DNA of 64,000 nucleotides. Origin: Xestospongia bergquistia. Taxonomy: Eukaryota; Porifera; Demospongiae; Haplosclerida; Petrosiidae. The stretch lies in assembly GCA_963965975.1 (NCBI GenBank), contig OZ014411.1, positions 1,366,501 to 1,430,500 of the forward strand. Direction: 5' to 3'. Position numbers and translations under genes: made by a program. This document shows positions 41,455-54,045 of the stretch, in pieces. The stretch's first letter is position 1, and each line of letters opens with the position of its first letter. The notes beneath the pieces were generated by a model that was given only the letters and a program-made list of their open reading frames with translations, ran no database searches and was not told the origin of the DNA.

Positions 41455-42010
41455 AAATTTATATCTGCATTAGACATTCAAGTTAGTTCCTGTCATCCAG
41501 ATTGTTGATGAGAATACTCAAATTCGAAAATTTCCATTAATTTAGTGAGAAACCACTATATAAAAAGAAGAGAGGATTATAATAAAAACCATTGGTATTG
41601 TTATAGTGGTATTTTTAATTTGATATGCATATACTCTGCAAGCAAATAAAACAGCAAAGTCTTTATTACAAAGATAATTGAGGGTTATTATAATGGTTTG
41701 TCCTAGCATTGGTTTACATTATATGGAGGAAGAGCGTCAGCCACAGGTGGTTTCAAGTGGATTCATTGAGGAAATCATCCCTTGGGCATACTAAAACATA
41801 TTCATATTTTGTTCATGACAGACCAACAATCCTGTAGACAGAACTTTTATCTGATTCACTAGATTGTGGTGATATGTTATCATATCCTCCATTGGTTATC
41901 ATTATCAGAGATTTTACTAATCTATTTTTTCTTTATTAGCCTCACATTTAATATGATCAGCTCCACTTATATAATTTGCTTTCATCACAGCTTCATAAAG
42001 TGATATCTGC
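41455..42010 (-). pseudogene. GBF1 exon 11 and exon 7 fragments
   Basis: 41455-41560 matches exon 11 with its acceptor side (GTGAGAAACCACTATAT), and 41845-42010 matches exon 7 with many changes and a lost middle. Exons 8-10 are missing between them, so this is a rearranged, dead piece. Confidence 0.7.
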
Positions 42011-42518
42011 ATAAGACAAAACAAGTAGAATGGATTATATATATAGTAGAAGTCAATGTATATATATACTTCTTTAACAGTAGTATACTTAAAATAACAA
42101 TTAGTTAATTGCAAGTATAGATACTACACTGTACTGTTAAACAACAACTCTATTACTCTTTACAAATGTGATTATCATAGTACTCATTAGGGTTTAGATT
42201 TTAACAATAGTACTCTAAGAGTATATACTGAAATGTACTAATAGAGCACAGTCAAAGTCAGGTTACTTCTTGACTGTACATGTACACATTGTATAGTACA
42301 TGTAATTAGTGAACAGTTAGTAGTTAATTGTTCATAAAAACTGTGCTTGATTAGTCTCTTGTCTAGTTAGAAAACAATAAAGTCACTCTACAGTATGTTA
42401 ACAATATTCATGTTCCTGGTGCCTGTTAATAAAAGTCAATTGTGAGCTTCTGCTTCCTCTTTTAAATTAATTTTAATTAAGAATATATTGTAGTGTTCAT
42501 ATAAAATACCAGTCTCTG

Positions 42519-42612
42519 TTTAATTATTAGACATTGTCCAACAAACTAGCTAGAATTAGTTACCAAGAAATATATATCTTTTCATCATCTGAATACAACA
42601 GGCTATTTAATG
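42519..42612 (+). pseudogene. Orphan first exon of a family-3 micro-gene
   Basis: Resembles the first exons at 35.0, 55.4 and 60.1 kb (ACCAAGAAATAT, GAATACAAC) and ends ATG/GTAAGC at 42610-42612. The downstream intron similarity fades by about 42.9 kb, and exons 2 and 3 are absent. Confidence 0.6.
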
Positions 42613-45376
42613 GTAAGCTGATAGTACAATACATAGTAGAAATAGCCCCTTACATTAATACCTTTATGTTATAAGAACAGATTGATATCACTTATTCTCT
42701 ATATTTGAGCATTATGAGTGAAATCAAATGAAAGTAATGAGGATCTTGAAAAAGCTGTAAAGAATAAATGTTCAGTAGCAAAACGTTATATAAGAAATAG
42801 CTACAACTTTAAGGGCTACTTAAGCCAAAAAGGAAAATTAAACTTAATCCAAGCACCTTTTAATAATTATTAATTCAAAATATAATATGTTCATACACGT
42901 ACTTATACCACATAATATATGTGGTGTCTAGAGTAGCATTCATATATACTGCAGTGCTAGAGGCATGTTAAATCAAGCCTGTCTTTCATGGACCAAAAGA
43001 AGAATAGATGGGTTGAACAAAGTGTACTTTTTATGGACAATTTCTTCATCTGATTGAATGTTAGACAAGGCAAAGCCTTGAACTGGTGGACCAAACAAAG
43101 AGTACATAATTGTAACAGATAATGACGTAACCTACACAGACTTAATCTTTGCATAATCTGATCTGTTCATGTAATTGCATACACTGTGAGTACTTCTGTT
43201 GTTTTAGCACATAATGATTTCATCTGATAGTCTAGGGCTTCAATGAACCATTCATGGTTGGACTACATACCACAGGATGGTTTCAGCTGACAGTCTAAGA
43301 CTGTATGAAGGCTTCAAATTCATAGTTGTAACATTAAAATAGCATAACACAATACAAAGACAGCATCTTGATTAGCAAATAATGTAACTAGATCACCTTC
43401 ATTACAACTCTAAATAAAAAGGACAATAACTTGAACAAGGTCTTCTAAATATTGTATATGTATATATATGCGTAAATGTTTATGTGTACATATGTATATT
43501 TCAATATCTAAGCTTTATATAATCAATTTGTCATTACCAGCCAATGAATGTGCTGAGAATTTTTCCATTATTCCTGAAATGACAGGGGCTTCTCCAGGAA
43601 GATGAAATGACTCTAAAAACTCTCTCAAAGCATCTACTAATGTCACATGATGGAACATGAAACTCCTAAAAGTGATATAACACATCATGTAAAATAGCTT
43701 ACTACTGTGTGTGTTAGATAGTCTTGTTCACATAGATGTACAGTATAAAATAAAGGCTAAATAATGAATATATAATCATCATGACTATATGATCATAAAA
43801 TATATGCACTGTATCTACAGACTGACTGACTATTAGTTATTTGTTAATACCAAAGATAGGTGACAATTAACCACAACACTGGATAATCTATGACACCCAG
43901 ATAGGTTCCATCTATCCTGTCAAAACTTCTAACCATGCACCTAAAGTTCCACTTGTGCTCAGACAACTTCTAACAACATACTTAAAGTTTTAATTATTCT
44001 ATGACAAGGTCTAACTTCAACTGGCAATATTTTGTTATGTTAAATTTAATTGACATTATCAGTAGAAAAGTAATTACATCAAACACATTATATACATAAA
44101 ACTGTACATTAAATAATTTAAACATGTAGTACAATTATAAGTTGAAACTAATAATAAAGATCTTACATGACATAATTCTCTAGTATTACTGTGTTCCTTC
44201 TATCTCCCAAATAATCTCCTAACATTTGTTTATTAACAGCTGGATTCTGATGTAAGAATTGTGCTACTTCAACAGGATCTAATGGAGTCTGAAGAACACC
44301 TTGCTCCATGAGAAAGGCCATGCCCTTTGACGCTTTTTGGTTAAACATTTCAGTACCAGTAGTTATCAACTAAAAAATAAAATATAAATTATATTATACA
44401 AAGTGGAATATCTTGCATAGATACTCAGAATGTCTCTAAATTCAGGACACCTGTTCTAGATACACACAGTACATGCAGTTAAATGCACCATACAACCTCT
44501 ATACTGAAGGTAACTCTATACTAGGAACATTTATGTCCCTATATTGTCTAGTATCAAGTGATTAGACTGAAATGTTTCTATAATAGTAATCAAATAAGGA
44601 AGAATAGCCCATTAACACAAATGCATACATGTACAAAGGGTTAACAACAGTGGTTACTCATGATAGAATATACTAACACAATAGGTAAATAGACAAGATA
44701 ACTCACATCACACCTGGCATGATTACATCAGTATACAAGGGGAATATACCAAACTGCCAGAAGATGTTTTTTAAACGATTCTTTACTTTATATGTGTGTA
44801 AATATCCATAGACAGACTACTTGTAATATCATACATGTGCTTTGTAATGTCATTGTAATATTGAATGAATGTCCTTTCAAAGTATACAGATCCCTAATAA
44901 GACAATTACCACAAGTACAAATAAGTACTAATATTTACTATAGGCATTTTCAATGAGTCTACTGTCTCAATACATCTGTTACATTTAGTTATGCAATTGT
45001 AGTTCAGGAACTGTGTTTAAGGTAAAAACAAAATAAGTACCTTTTTTAATTGTCTTGACTTTAATAATTCAGAGGGTGTCCCTGGATATACCTCTTTAAC
45101 AAGTTCATCAATATCTTGTAACAAATTAGGCTCTGAATGTGACATATCATGTGATGCTAATGTATCTGATATCTTTGCCCCTTTGTTAGGTTTAATTGAT
45201 GAAAAGACAAGTCCTGCTGACTCAGATAATGTAGATTGAGGTGTGTTATGGGGTAGGTGTGGTCTGTGAGGTCATGTGACTTGTCAAATGATCCAAGAGC
45301 AGAAATTATAACCAAAACAATGTGTCCAATGCTAACATATTAGTGGGAAGTACTGTTTGGGTAGAGCTGGGAAAGG

Positions 45377-45414
<38 letters not shown>

Positions 45415-46063
45415 CTAAATGTCACTCACATATAATATAATCCTCACTTAAATAATAATTTGGTTAATTTCTCACACACATTACTACAGTAAGTATTGCA
45501 GTATAAGTTAACATAGAGCTCAGGAATAAATCCTAATATATGACAGAACTAAAACAGAAGTAATATAGTACAATGATACCATCATATTACAGTATATAAT
45601 GTGTTTGTACATTATCATAGACAGAATATGTAGTATTGTTTTTATATACAAGACTACATTTATACCTGTATTAGACATTCAAGAGTTAGTTCCTGTTGTC
45701 CAGCTTGTTGACGAGAATACTCTGTTTGTAAAATTGTCATTAATTTAGTGAGAAACCACTACATACACAGAAAACAGAGAGGATTATAATAAAATATATT
45801 GCTGTCGAAATAATAGCATATTAAGTCAATAGTTAGGGCAAACAAACGATATATGTAGTGACATGAAGTGACCTTCTTATACTATAAAGTACATGTTATT
45901 GATGATTGATCAAGTCAACCAATATCATAAATATATATATATTTAGCATCTACTTAAATAATACCTCAAGTTGTAATTTTAAATGTTGTCTGCAACTGTC
46001 AAATAATAAGTAACAGTTTCTTAATGCTCTACTGAATAGACCTAGTGACTCATGTTGTAATAA

Positions 46064-46069
<6 letters not shown>

Positions 46070-46138
<69 letters not shown>
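46070..46138. repeat. (GA)n tract at acceptor of pseudo-exon 10
   Basis: Longer here than in the parent intron (17107-17151), so it expanded in the copy or contracted in the parent. Confidence 0.9.
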
Positions 46139-46140
<2 letters not shown>

Positions 46141-46236
46141 ACTCAAGGCTATTAACACTCTCTAAGCAAACAAAATACAAAGAGTGGTGAAGCAGGAAGT
46201 AGAATTGAACCATAAACATACACGCCCACAATGTAG

Positions 46237-46245
46237 TATAAAAGG
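46237..46245 (+). promoter_or_regulatory. TATA box of micro-gene 1b
   Basis: TATAAAAGG, followed by a short exon ending ACACTCAAG/GTGAGC at 46290. Same arrangement as at 17363. Confidence 0.6.
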
Positions 46246-46671
46246 CAAGCAGGCATGTCCCACCAGTCCACTACTCAAGCAACACTCAAGGTGAGCTTTA
46301 TTACACTTCACAACAACTATAGTATAGTAGTTGCTACTCTTTCTGTAGATTATCCAGTGAAAGAACTGCAAGTTTGCAATTGGAGAACTAGAAGAGTCAT
46401 TATAATTAAACTAATATAAGCTACTCCAAAAAGTAAAGTGTTGCATGAAAGATATCTTGTAAAACTGATGTAAAAAATAAAAACCTTTTATAGCTTTTAA
46501 ATTTTGGCTAGTTATAATGATATATGCATAGATATTGGTTCAGCAATTCTTGCTACAATCTAACACTGTATTAGTATGGGATTAAACCAATGTCCTAAAT
46601 ATAAAGGATGTCCTTTTATTCTATTTTATGAGAGTTCACTGTAATGACAGTTTTATTTATTATCTGTAGAT

Positions 46672-46857
46672 ATGATGATATTCTATGTATACATTTCGAG
46701 TGTCAATTCATCTATGGTAGTAGTGATTATAACACTGATTATAATTATAATTATTATAATTATTGTGATTATAATACTGAAAACAACCTATGAAGATGAT
46801 CTTCCTTATCCTACACAGTGTGTAGATAGTGGGAAAGATTCTCAACTTGTAGTGTGA
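46672..46857 (+). CDS. VV-tail micro-protein 1b (61 aa)
   Basis: Duplicate of the micro-gene nested in GBF1 intron 9. The coding exon starts at 46670 after TATCTGTAG. Compared with 1a it has a 42-nt in-frame expansion of ATT/ATA codons, lengthening the hydrophobic core to a run rich in isoleucine. The tail ([22 protein letters not shown]) is almost unchanged. The surrounding GBF1 exons have frameshifts while this frame stays open. Function unknown. Confidence 0.6.
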   Translation: MMIFYVYISSVNSSMVVVIITLIIIIIIIIIVIIILKTTYEDDLPYPTQCVDSGKDSQLVV

Positions 46858-47833
46858 TGTTTACTTATCAAAACAAACTTCTGCATTGTATACTATAAAA
46901 CATAAAGGACATGTAAAACCATTCCAGTGTGTGTGTGTGTGTGCGAACTTGAATTCATTTAAACGAGCAATGATACCAATCAACTGATGTCATGAACAGA
47001 TATTATTTAATTAAAGTAGTCATTTATGTATTTTATTCCATTTCTTTATAATAACAGAAAAAGGCCCTATTGGCTAAATATATTCACATGAAAATATTGT
47101 TTAATTTAAAACAAAAAATTACTGGCTATTTGATGTTGATTTACAATAACAATATTTGGTTATGATTATATCAATTGATATGTTGTTATATCAAATGTTT
47201 GTCACAACATGTGTTACAAATGAAATGTGGGAAAATGCATTAAATCTTTCATGTACAAATTGTACAGACCAAAAATTGTGCACATTTTGAGAGGGACAGA
47301 AACATAGCTCCAATATTAAGGTAGTTGTTACATGTGTTATGTAATAGTGTGGTGGGTTCACTATGATATACAACTGTACAATTTGCATAAGTGTTTACTA
47401 CTAGTGCAAAAGGTGTTATCATAACAATAGCTCTCTGCAGTGATTCCTCTAGTGAATATAACATACCATTAGTAAATGATTAACATAGTCCATCTTGAAG
47501 AAGTGGTTTCAATGAATTGACTTTTCCCAAACTCTGCCCATCACATTCTAACATGATAGTAAATAAGATGATCTGAATTGTTCCTACAATAAATGAGACA
47601 ATGTGATATATACAATCTGTTTGTTTTATACCTACATTATAATGTACATATACTGGAGTGACTGTACATGTATTTCAAAAATAATGACTTACATTATAAT
47701 AAATAGCACGAGTTTAATGTTTTTAAGAATGTTTAGTTTCAGTGTTATATATATATGTTGTCCTGTGTGTTATATGTTTGTTGTCTTGTGTGTCATATGT
47801 ATATTGTTTGTGTGTGTATATATATATATATAA

Positions 47834-47978
47834 AACAGAATTAAAGGACAAAAGAACAGAGCTCTCGCTGTGTTGCTGTTACTCCGAGTTTCACGCGTTA
47901 TGCGATCGTCAGACAGCTCGAAACTCGGAGTAACAGCAACACAGCGAGAGCTCTGTTCTTTTGTCCTTTAATTCTGTT
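47834..47978. mobile_element. Foldback element, perfect 59-bp arms
   Basis: Left arm 47834-47892 and right arm 47920-47978 are exact reverse complements with a 27-nt loop. The arms are less AT-rich than their surroundings and contain CTCGCTGTG and GGAGTAAC words. It sits inside a TA microsatellite; the parent locus (19318-19364) has only TA there, so it was inserted after duplication. Foreign-looking sequence continues to about 48035. Confidence 0.85.
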
Positions 47979-48460
47979 CTAACCCGCTCTGTCTAAACGA
48001 CATCGAGCACTCTTCAACAGACTTAGATACTTCAGTATATATATGTATATGTTGTAATGTGTTTTAGAAGTTAGAACATATCTTGTGTTTTATGGACTTA
48101 ATATTTGACAATAGTTATACAGATTATTAAGTCATAGCCATTAATATAGTAATACATATGTACACATATATTACTATATTGAAGTAACACATCAATTATT
48201 ACAATCACTTACAATCTACAGCATCTCCTAGTCACTACATTTATTATAGTACTTACTTATCTCTACAGTATCTCCTAGTCACTACATTTATTATAGTACT
48301 TACTTATCTCTTGGGTTAATGATAGCAATAAGAAATCTCAAGACTTCTCGTACACAAGGCATTCCATGAGGATCTCCTGTATCCTCTCCTGTTCTTTTAT
48401 TTGCTGGAGTAAATCGTACACCTCTACTTGAAGTGAATGTACGAGAATGATCTATTGTAG

Positions 48461-48496
<36 letters not shown>

Positions 48497-49165
48497 ATAA
48501 TTTCAAAGAATTTACTAATAGTATAATTATATTGTTCTCTTTTATGCATATATTACATTGTTTATACAATATACATGTATTAATGTTTCTTTTAATTCTT
48601 AGGATATCTATACATAATGTCTAGTTTATTACTATGACATTTTGTTGTGAACATAATTTGAGAAATTAGAATATTACACATATTAAACATGGTGACAATA
48701 TATACATGTATACATGTATTTGTGATATACATAAGTGGTTGCTAGGTATCATTCATACATGTTACTGCTCACAGAGTATGTATTAATATACATACTTGTA
48801 CTGTACCTGTTCAGAGAGTTTTCAGGTGATCCATTAGACTGTGGTGATATGTTACCAGATCCTTCACTTTTCTGATCATCACTATCGGAGGTTTTACTCT
48901 CATCTTTCTCCTTTATCCCTCTCCTTCATCAGATCTAGTAGTCTCATACTCAACAGATCACTTGAACTAGTATAACATGTTTCCATAACAGGTTCATGAA
49001 ATGACACCTGTATATGAGAAAACATTAAATGGTACTAAATCCATATCCAATTACAAAGACTAGTCTTCTGCGGGCACTAAGAAAACAGATGTAAAACAAC
49101 TGTTACACCAGAAACAGTCTTAGAAGTCTGAAATGCCAGCCCACCAATATAGACTCTTTCATTAA

Positions 49166-49868
49166 GGTAGTAGTACTGTGGAAGTCAGAAGCCAAATAAA
49201 TTTTATTATAATAATATTTATATTATATTCATGATATTCATAACACATTCATTAACACATACTTGTGGTTGGTTTACATTCTAAACCATGTTGCCAAAAG
49301 ATTTAACCTATTATTAACATGGGTGTGGTTCCAAGATAATACCATACTTTTCACATTCCAGTGGTTTCGTAGCTAAAGTTAATAAGCAAGTACAAACTGT
49401 TGTACTAAGGTACATTTATCTCAGCTCTAATACTATGCACAAGTAAGACGTCTTGAACAACCCTACCCAACATACGTACGAGTAATCCTATGAAAGCAAT
49501 TTTTAAAAATAGCGTTCGGTTTTCCAAAGGCTCTCAAAGATTTGACTCTGATTAGTGTATCTCAGAAAGTATAGCAGTAATTCAAAAACGCTTTCATAAG
49601 ATTATAGATCTCATATAACTGTAATAGCAAGGTAAGTTTCTAATCTTTACCTATAAGAAGTTTTTTTAAAAATGTACCTTTGTTCTGTACACTGTTACTC
49701 CAGTAACTTATGATTGATACGTGCAATTGTTTTAAATTTTTTATCGAAGTTGAAGACCACTGATATAATGTAGTAGTCAAAGGATGATATTAAAACAAGA
49801 AAAGATATAGAAATTATATAGAAAAAAATTTAAACTATGAATATTATTAACACCACCATACCGCCACC
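49166..49868. mobile_element. 703-bp piggyBac-like non-autonomous element
   Basis: Flanked by TTAA on both sides (49162-49165 and 49869-49872). The parent GBF1 intron has a single TTAA at the matching place (20484-20487: TCATTAAGGAAAAGATGC). Ends are imperfect inverted repeats: GGTAGTAGTACTGTGG versus GGTGGCGGTATGGTGG (11 of 16). No transposase frame inside. Confidence 0.75.
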
Positions 49869-51648
49869 TTAAGGAACCAGATGCTAGGTTAGTAATTATA
49901 TGCATAAATTTTTAATATTGACATATTATTATCAGCTAGCATTAATCTAACTGTGTGAATAGTTTACTGCATTGAATTATATGCACATAATAATATTCTA
50001 TTTTACATATCATATAAAACAGAACTATTAGAACTAACTTACATGTACTAATTACATGTACATGTAAGTGAATATGTTAGCTAAATGTTTTTGTAAATGT
50101 ACAATTAAATATGTATTTATAAACAATCTTACATCATTATTAATGACTTCTTCAGTGGGTGTGTCCTCAACAGATGATAAGTCACTAAAGAGAAGTCGTA
50201 TCATCTCTACTAATGCGTTCTCAGCAAAACATCTTAATAACTTAAGGAGAGAGAGTGTGGTAACTATAAAGTACATACTATAATGATATTAACATGTACA
50301 TGTATATAATGGACATTGATATTAACATGTACATGTATATGAAAGATAGTCTCTTCATTAACAACAACATCACAAAAAGGACAAACTACATCAACTACAT
50401 CAATTCCTATAATAACGGACACATTATAATTATTATTAAGAACATTATAACAATAATTATTACATCTAGTATATTGTGAAGGTACTAAATCTACTCTATT
50501 TGTTAATTACTTGGATCATCAATCCATTTATCCAATATCCATCTATCTGTCTATTCAACATTATTCTCATATATTATATCCAAGTACATGTGTATTTATT
50601 TCTCTGTCTCTAATATAGTCATAAATCTAATATAATATTTTAGTACTACTAAACCTGAACTCCTTTGTTTGAGATTGTAATAGTATATCACTACAAATCT
50701 ACATTGTTATAACAACGAAGGCATTTCTCATTGTCATTTGACATTTTATTAATTTGTCAACCAATTATAACTGATTTTGGTCATGGGGACCTATCAGGTG
50801 ACTGATTATGATGTTAGGAGTGTATCAATACAAATTTTATAATGATGTTAAGCGAATAATGAACTCAATAGAGTCAACCAACCTGGACAAAATTCCAGCT
50901 CTAGCTTTAAAAGTCAATATTGTTGGATAAATGTCACACCCCATAGTTGATCATATTACAATATACACTACTTAGAGATAACTTACAAGTTTTAATGGGA
51001 CCATATATAAAAATACAAAAGCTTACAATTGATTGCATTTATTGTGCTGGAAAAAAGATAATACTACACAATTCAATACAAAAATGTTTGTTCCAAGTTT
51101 AATTCTCAAAACAGCTATGTGTACAGTAAGAGGGAACTAATGTTAATTTAATATTATCAGTTATGTATATGTTATTGTAGATATTACCCGCTAACGTTTT
51201 GGCTCAAACTGAAGCTTTTGTGAGAGGAAAAACACCTGAGGAGACTAGCACAGAGCTTCAAAAAAGGGTGTGTCAGGAGAGAGGCTAGAGGTTATACTAC
51301 CTTACAAATTAAGGACTGCACCTATATCATTTACTGTAACCCTATCTAAACATCTGTGTTAAAGTAACTATATGCAATCATGGAATTAAGTATTTGAAGG
51401 TAACAAACCTACAAACTCAATTATTCTATAAAAGCTTACTTCATTTAACTGTTAATTGTAAGAACATTCAATAATTCACAACTTGTAACTTTAACTAAAT
51501 GGTTTCCTTCTTTTATAGTCATTTGATATGTGACAGCCTAAATATTTATACAAAACCATAGATTTTCTTGTGTTAAACTAACTTTCCTATGATGGGTATG
51601 TGGTTTATTCATCATTAGTATTCTGACATATTGATACAAGAACAGCTG

Positions 51649-51798
51649 TTATTCTAATAATACCAATCACAAGTTATTCTAATAATACCAATCACAAGTT
51701 ATTCTAATAATACCAATCACAAGTTATTCTAATAATACCAATCACAAGTTATTCTAATAATACCAATCACAAGTTATTCTAATAATAACAATCACAAA
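51649..51798. repeat. Six tandem 25-bp units
   Basis: TTATTCTAATAATACCAATC plus ACAAG, six nearly identical copies. The paralogous sites at 26640 and 27750 carry one copy each, so this is a local expansion. Confidence 0.95.
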
Positions 51799-53698
51799 GG
51801 TACTTGTAAATAATAAAATTGTAGGTATGGGTTCATCTTAGAATTATCAAATAATCCCTTTCTATATGCCAAACTTTAATCATGCATTAATAAACAGCTG
51901 GTACATGTATATATATATATGTACATTACAACAAAGTGGTATATCAGTGAAGTTTGTACTATGATAAGATTAACATTATTATTCCTCAAACAAATTTTTA
52001 TTATAAGTACATGTATTAAATGTATATGGAGACTTTCCTTGAAGGGAAATATATAATATAAGCTCCACTAATTACATGTACTATTGTATTATTATGTCAT
52101 GTAGTAATGTTTCTCACAAACATTACTACAGTAAGTACTACAATGATAGTAAACATTGCTGTCTAATGATATCCTAGCAGACTTGAATTGTGTTGATCTA
52201 AGAGTGAAAACCACCCATTAACTGAAGAAGTACAAATTCATGTTATGCATAAGTCAATAACACACCAACATTTTGTGAGTACATAACAGTCAGTGGTTTC
52301 CTGTCAATTATTCTTACTCAAGCCCTAAGATAAGTAATCTATTTATTACTGTTTACAATATCTACAATATAGTGGGAGCTACCCTGAAGAATTGGCTAAT
52401 TAAATAAAAAATATCACTTGAAAGTTAACATAAACATTCAATTGATGTCAATGTCACTATTGCAGACATACATGTACAAAATTAATAGAATACACATTTG
52501 GTAAAATATTTAATCCCATTATATTTGTGTCTACTACAAACAGAAGTCAGTAGAATGTACATTTAATACTTGTTCTTTGGATGAAAATGTTTGAATAATG
52601 AACTACACATAGCAATACAAGTAACAGTATATAGTGAATTCCTTCAGTAGCTTCTTACAAATTAAAACAATTTGAATAGATATATAAGTATCTTGTCAAA
52701 GAGCTCCCTGTCATATTAAATGTTAGCTTTGAGGTACGTCTATAGTGCATGCATAACATCATTTCTATTAGTGTAGGATGGTCCTTATAAATATATGTTC
52801 TAACTTCTAAGTAGATTTGACAAATGTGTGAAATAAGAAATGCTTTTTTGTAAAGTTCTTTTTAAAATGACATCACAGATGTTTCAGATATGTTATAGTA
52901 GATTGTCATTCTGCTTATGTAAAATTATAATAATAACAAGGACATGTACATGTAGTTATTATATTAAAAATCTATTATTGCACATGTACACAATAGCCAT
53001 TGGCAGTTTGTCATGTGAGTCCACTCTATAAACAACTGAGAAACTTGTGGAAGTAAAGCAGGACACATAACCTAGCATAAGAACTGATGAAGAATTGAAA
53101 ACAATGCTGTTGTAATAGTGATTAATATTGGGATAATATTTTATAACTAATTATATTGTATGGAGATGATAAAAATATGATTTTGTCCTTTCGTTTATGT
53201 CAGTATAAATAATTAGATGCAACCTCAGCAAACATTTTACCCACACTGATCACACTAATAGTGCTAATAATCTCAACAATTACTATAGAATCCTTCTGAC
53301 ATAAGTGGGTTGCATTCGCCATTAATCACTGATAAGATGACTGATCGTTGCCAATTTGGATATCAGCATATCCAGCTGTTAAAAGGAATCATTCATAGAC
53401 ATTTGTTTACATACACACACATTACAATGAACATAAAAGTTTGCTTAGTGCTTTAAACTTTTAAGGTATCTGGATTAAGGAGTCTATACAAACTACCACT
53501 ATATACAATTGGTCCCAAAGGTAAATCAATCAAACTACACTATAATTTGAACCACATAACTGTCACAGTATATACCACATGTGGATATGAGGTACAATGA
53601 AATACTTTAGTGTGATTCACTGATGCAACCAGTAGTCACAAGTATGACATTTTTGATGTAAATTACTTACATGTATATCATCAAAATGGACTGTTCAG

Positions 53699-53755
53699 TA
53701 ACCATGACAACATGACTGGATTCTTATAAGAATCCCAGTATTGTTGTCATGGTTA
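53699..53755. repeat. Hairpin with ~28-bp arms
   Basis: TAACCATGACAACATGACTG... pairs with ...TTGTTGTCATGGTTA with a few mismatches and essentially no loop. Related to the hairpin at 28252-28290. Confidence 0.85.
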
Positions 53756-53905
53756 AGAGGTTACTAAATTACTATACATGTAAGTGGTTGGATTTTCACA
53801 GCATCAAAACAAAATATCACAATGTCTTCTTTACTATTCAGTTACAATGAATAGAATATTTTATGTATATACTTACACGTCATCATAACAACACTACACA
53901 CATAC

Positions 53906-54045
53906 CTTATTGGATTTTCTAGAGTTATTATTGTCGATCTTAACGAAAAAGAGTGTTCTATTTGAAAACTAAGAAAACTCTCCATTAATAGAGAACATAC
54001 ACTAGCCAGTAACAAAACAGCTACACACACATGCAATTTTAACAT
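53906..54045 (-). CDS. Predicted secreted-peptide exon partly made from GBF1 exon 11
   Basis: ATG at 54045 opens a frame with a classic signal-peptide look (MLKLHVCVAVLLLASVCSL), followed by about 25 residues and a donor GTATG after CCAATAAG. The later part aligns in frame with GBF1 exon 11 (FQIEHS / LQTEYS; TLENPIR / TLECLIQ) and uses the equivalent donor. TATA-like CTATATAAGAGG lies upstream, near 54068-54082. No convincing next exon was found, and the copy at 28.4-28.6 kb is broken, so expression is uncertain. Confidence 0.35.

Larger units (their letters stand above)
43328..50242 (-). pseudogene. Second, partial GBF1 copy (exons 6-16), decayed
   Basis: Collinear with 14.55-20.86 kb. Intact in length: exon 8 (48304-48462), 10 (45965-46063), 11 (45666-45758) and 14 (44167-44369). 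Broken: exon 7 (48807-49007, 2 nt short), exon 9 (47467-47582, 20 nt short), exon 13 (45041-about 45380, indels and lost acceptor CAG) and exon 15 (43538-43665, 4-nt insertion). Exon 16 is truncated at about 43328. Exon 12 is near 45470-45570. An exon 3 scrap lies at about 50345-50420. The donor of exon 8 lies in a ~50-bp tandem duplication at 48217-48309. No start or catalytic 3' half remains; not a functional exchange factor. Confidence 0.9.

Noticed and set aside
44163-44369. Independent Sec7-domain gene
   Set aside because: It is exon 14 of the decayed GBF1 copy; adjacent exons 13 and 15 are frameshifted and the rest of the Sec7 domain is missing.
48300-48569. Separate 89-aa protein
   Set aside because: Intact exon 8 of the GBF1 pseudogene read through its pyrimidine tract.
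52840-53031. 63-aa plus-strand frame
   Set aside because: The duplicate region at 30.1-30.3 kb does not keep the frame open; chance frame.
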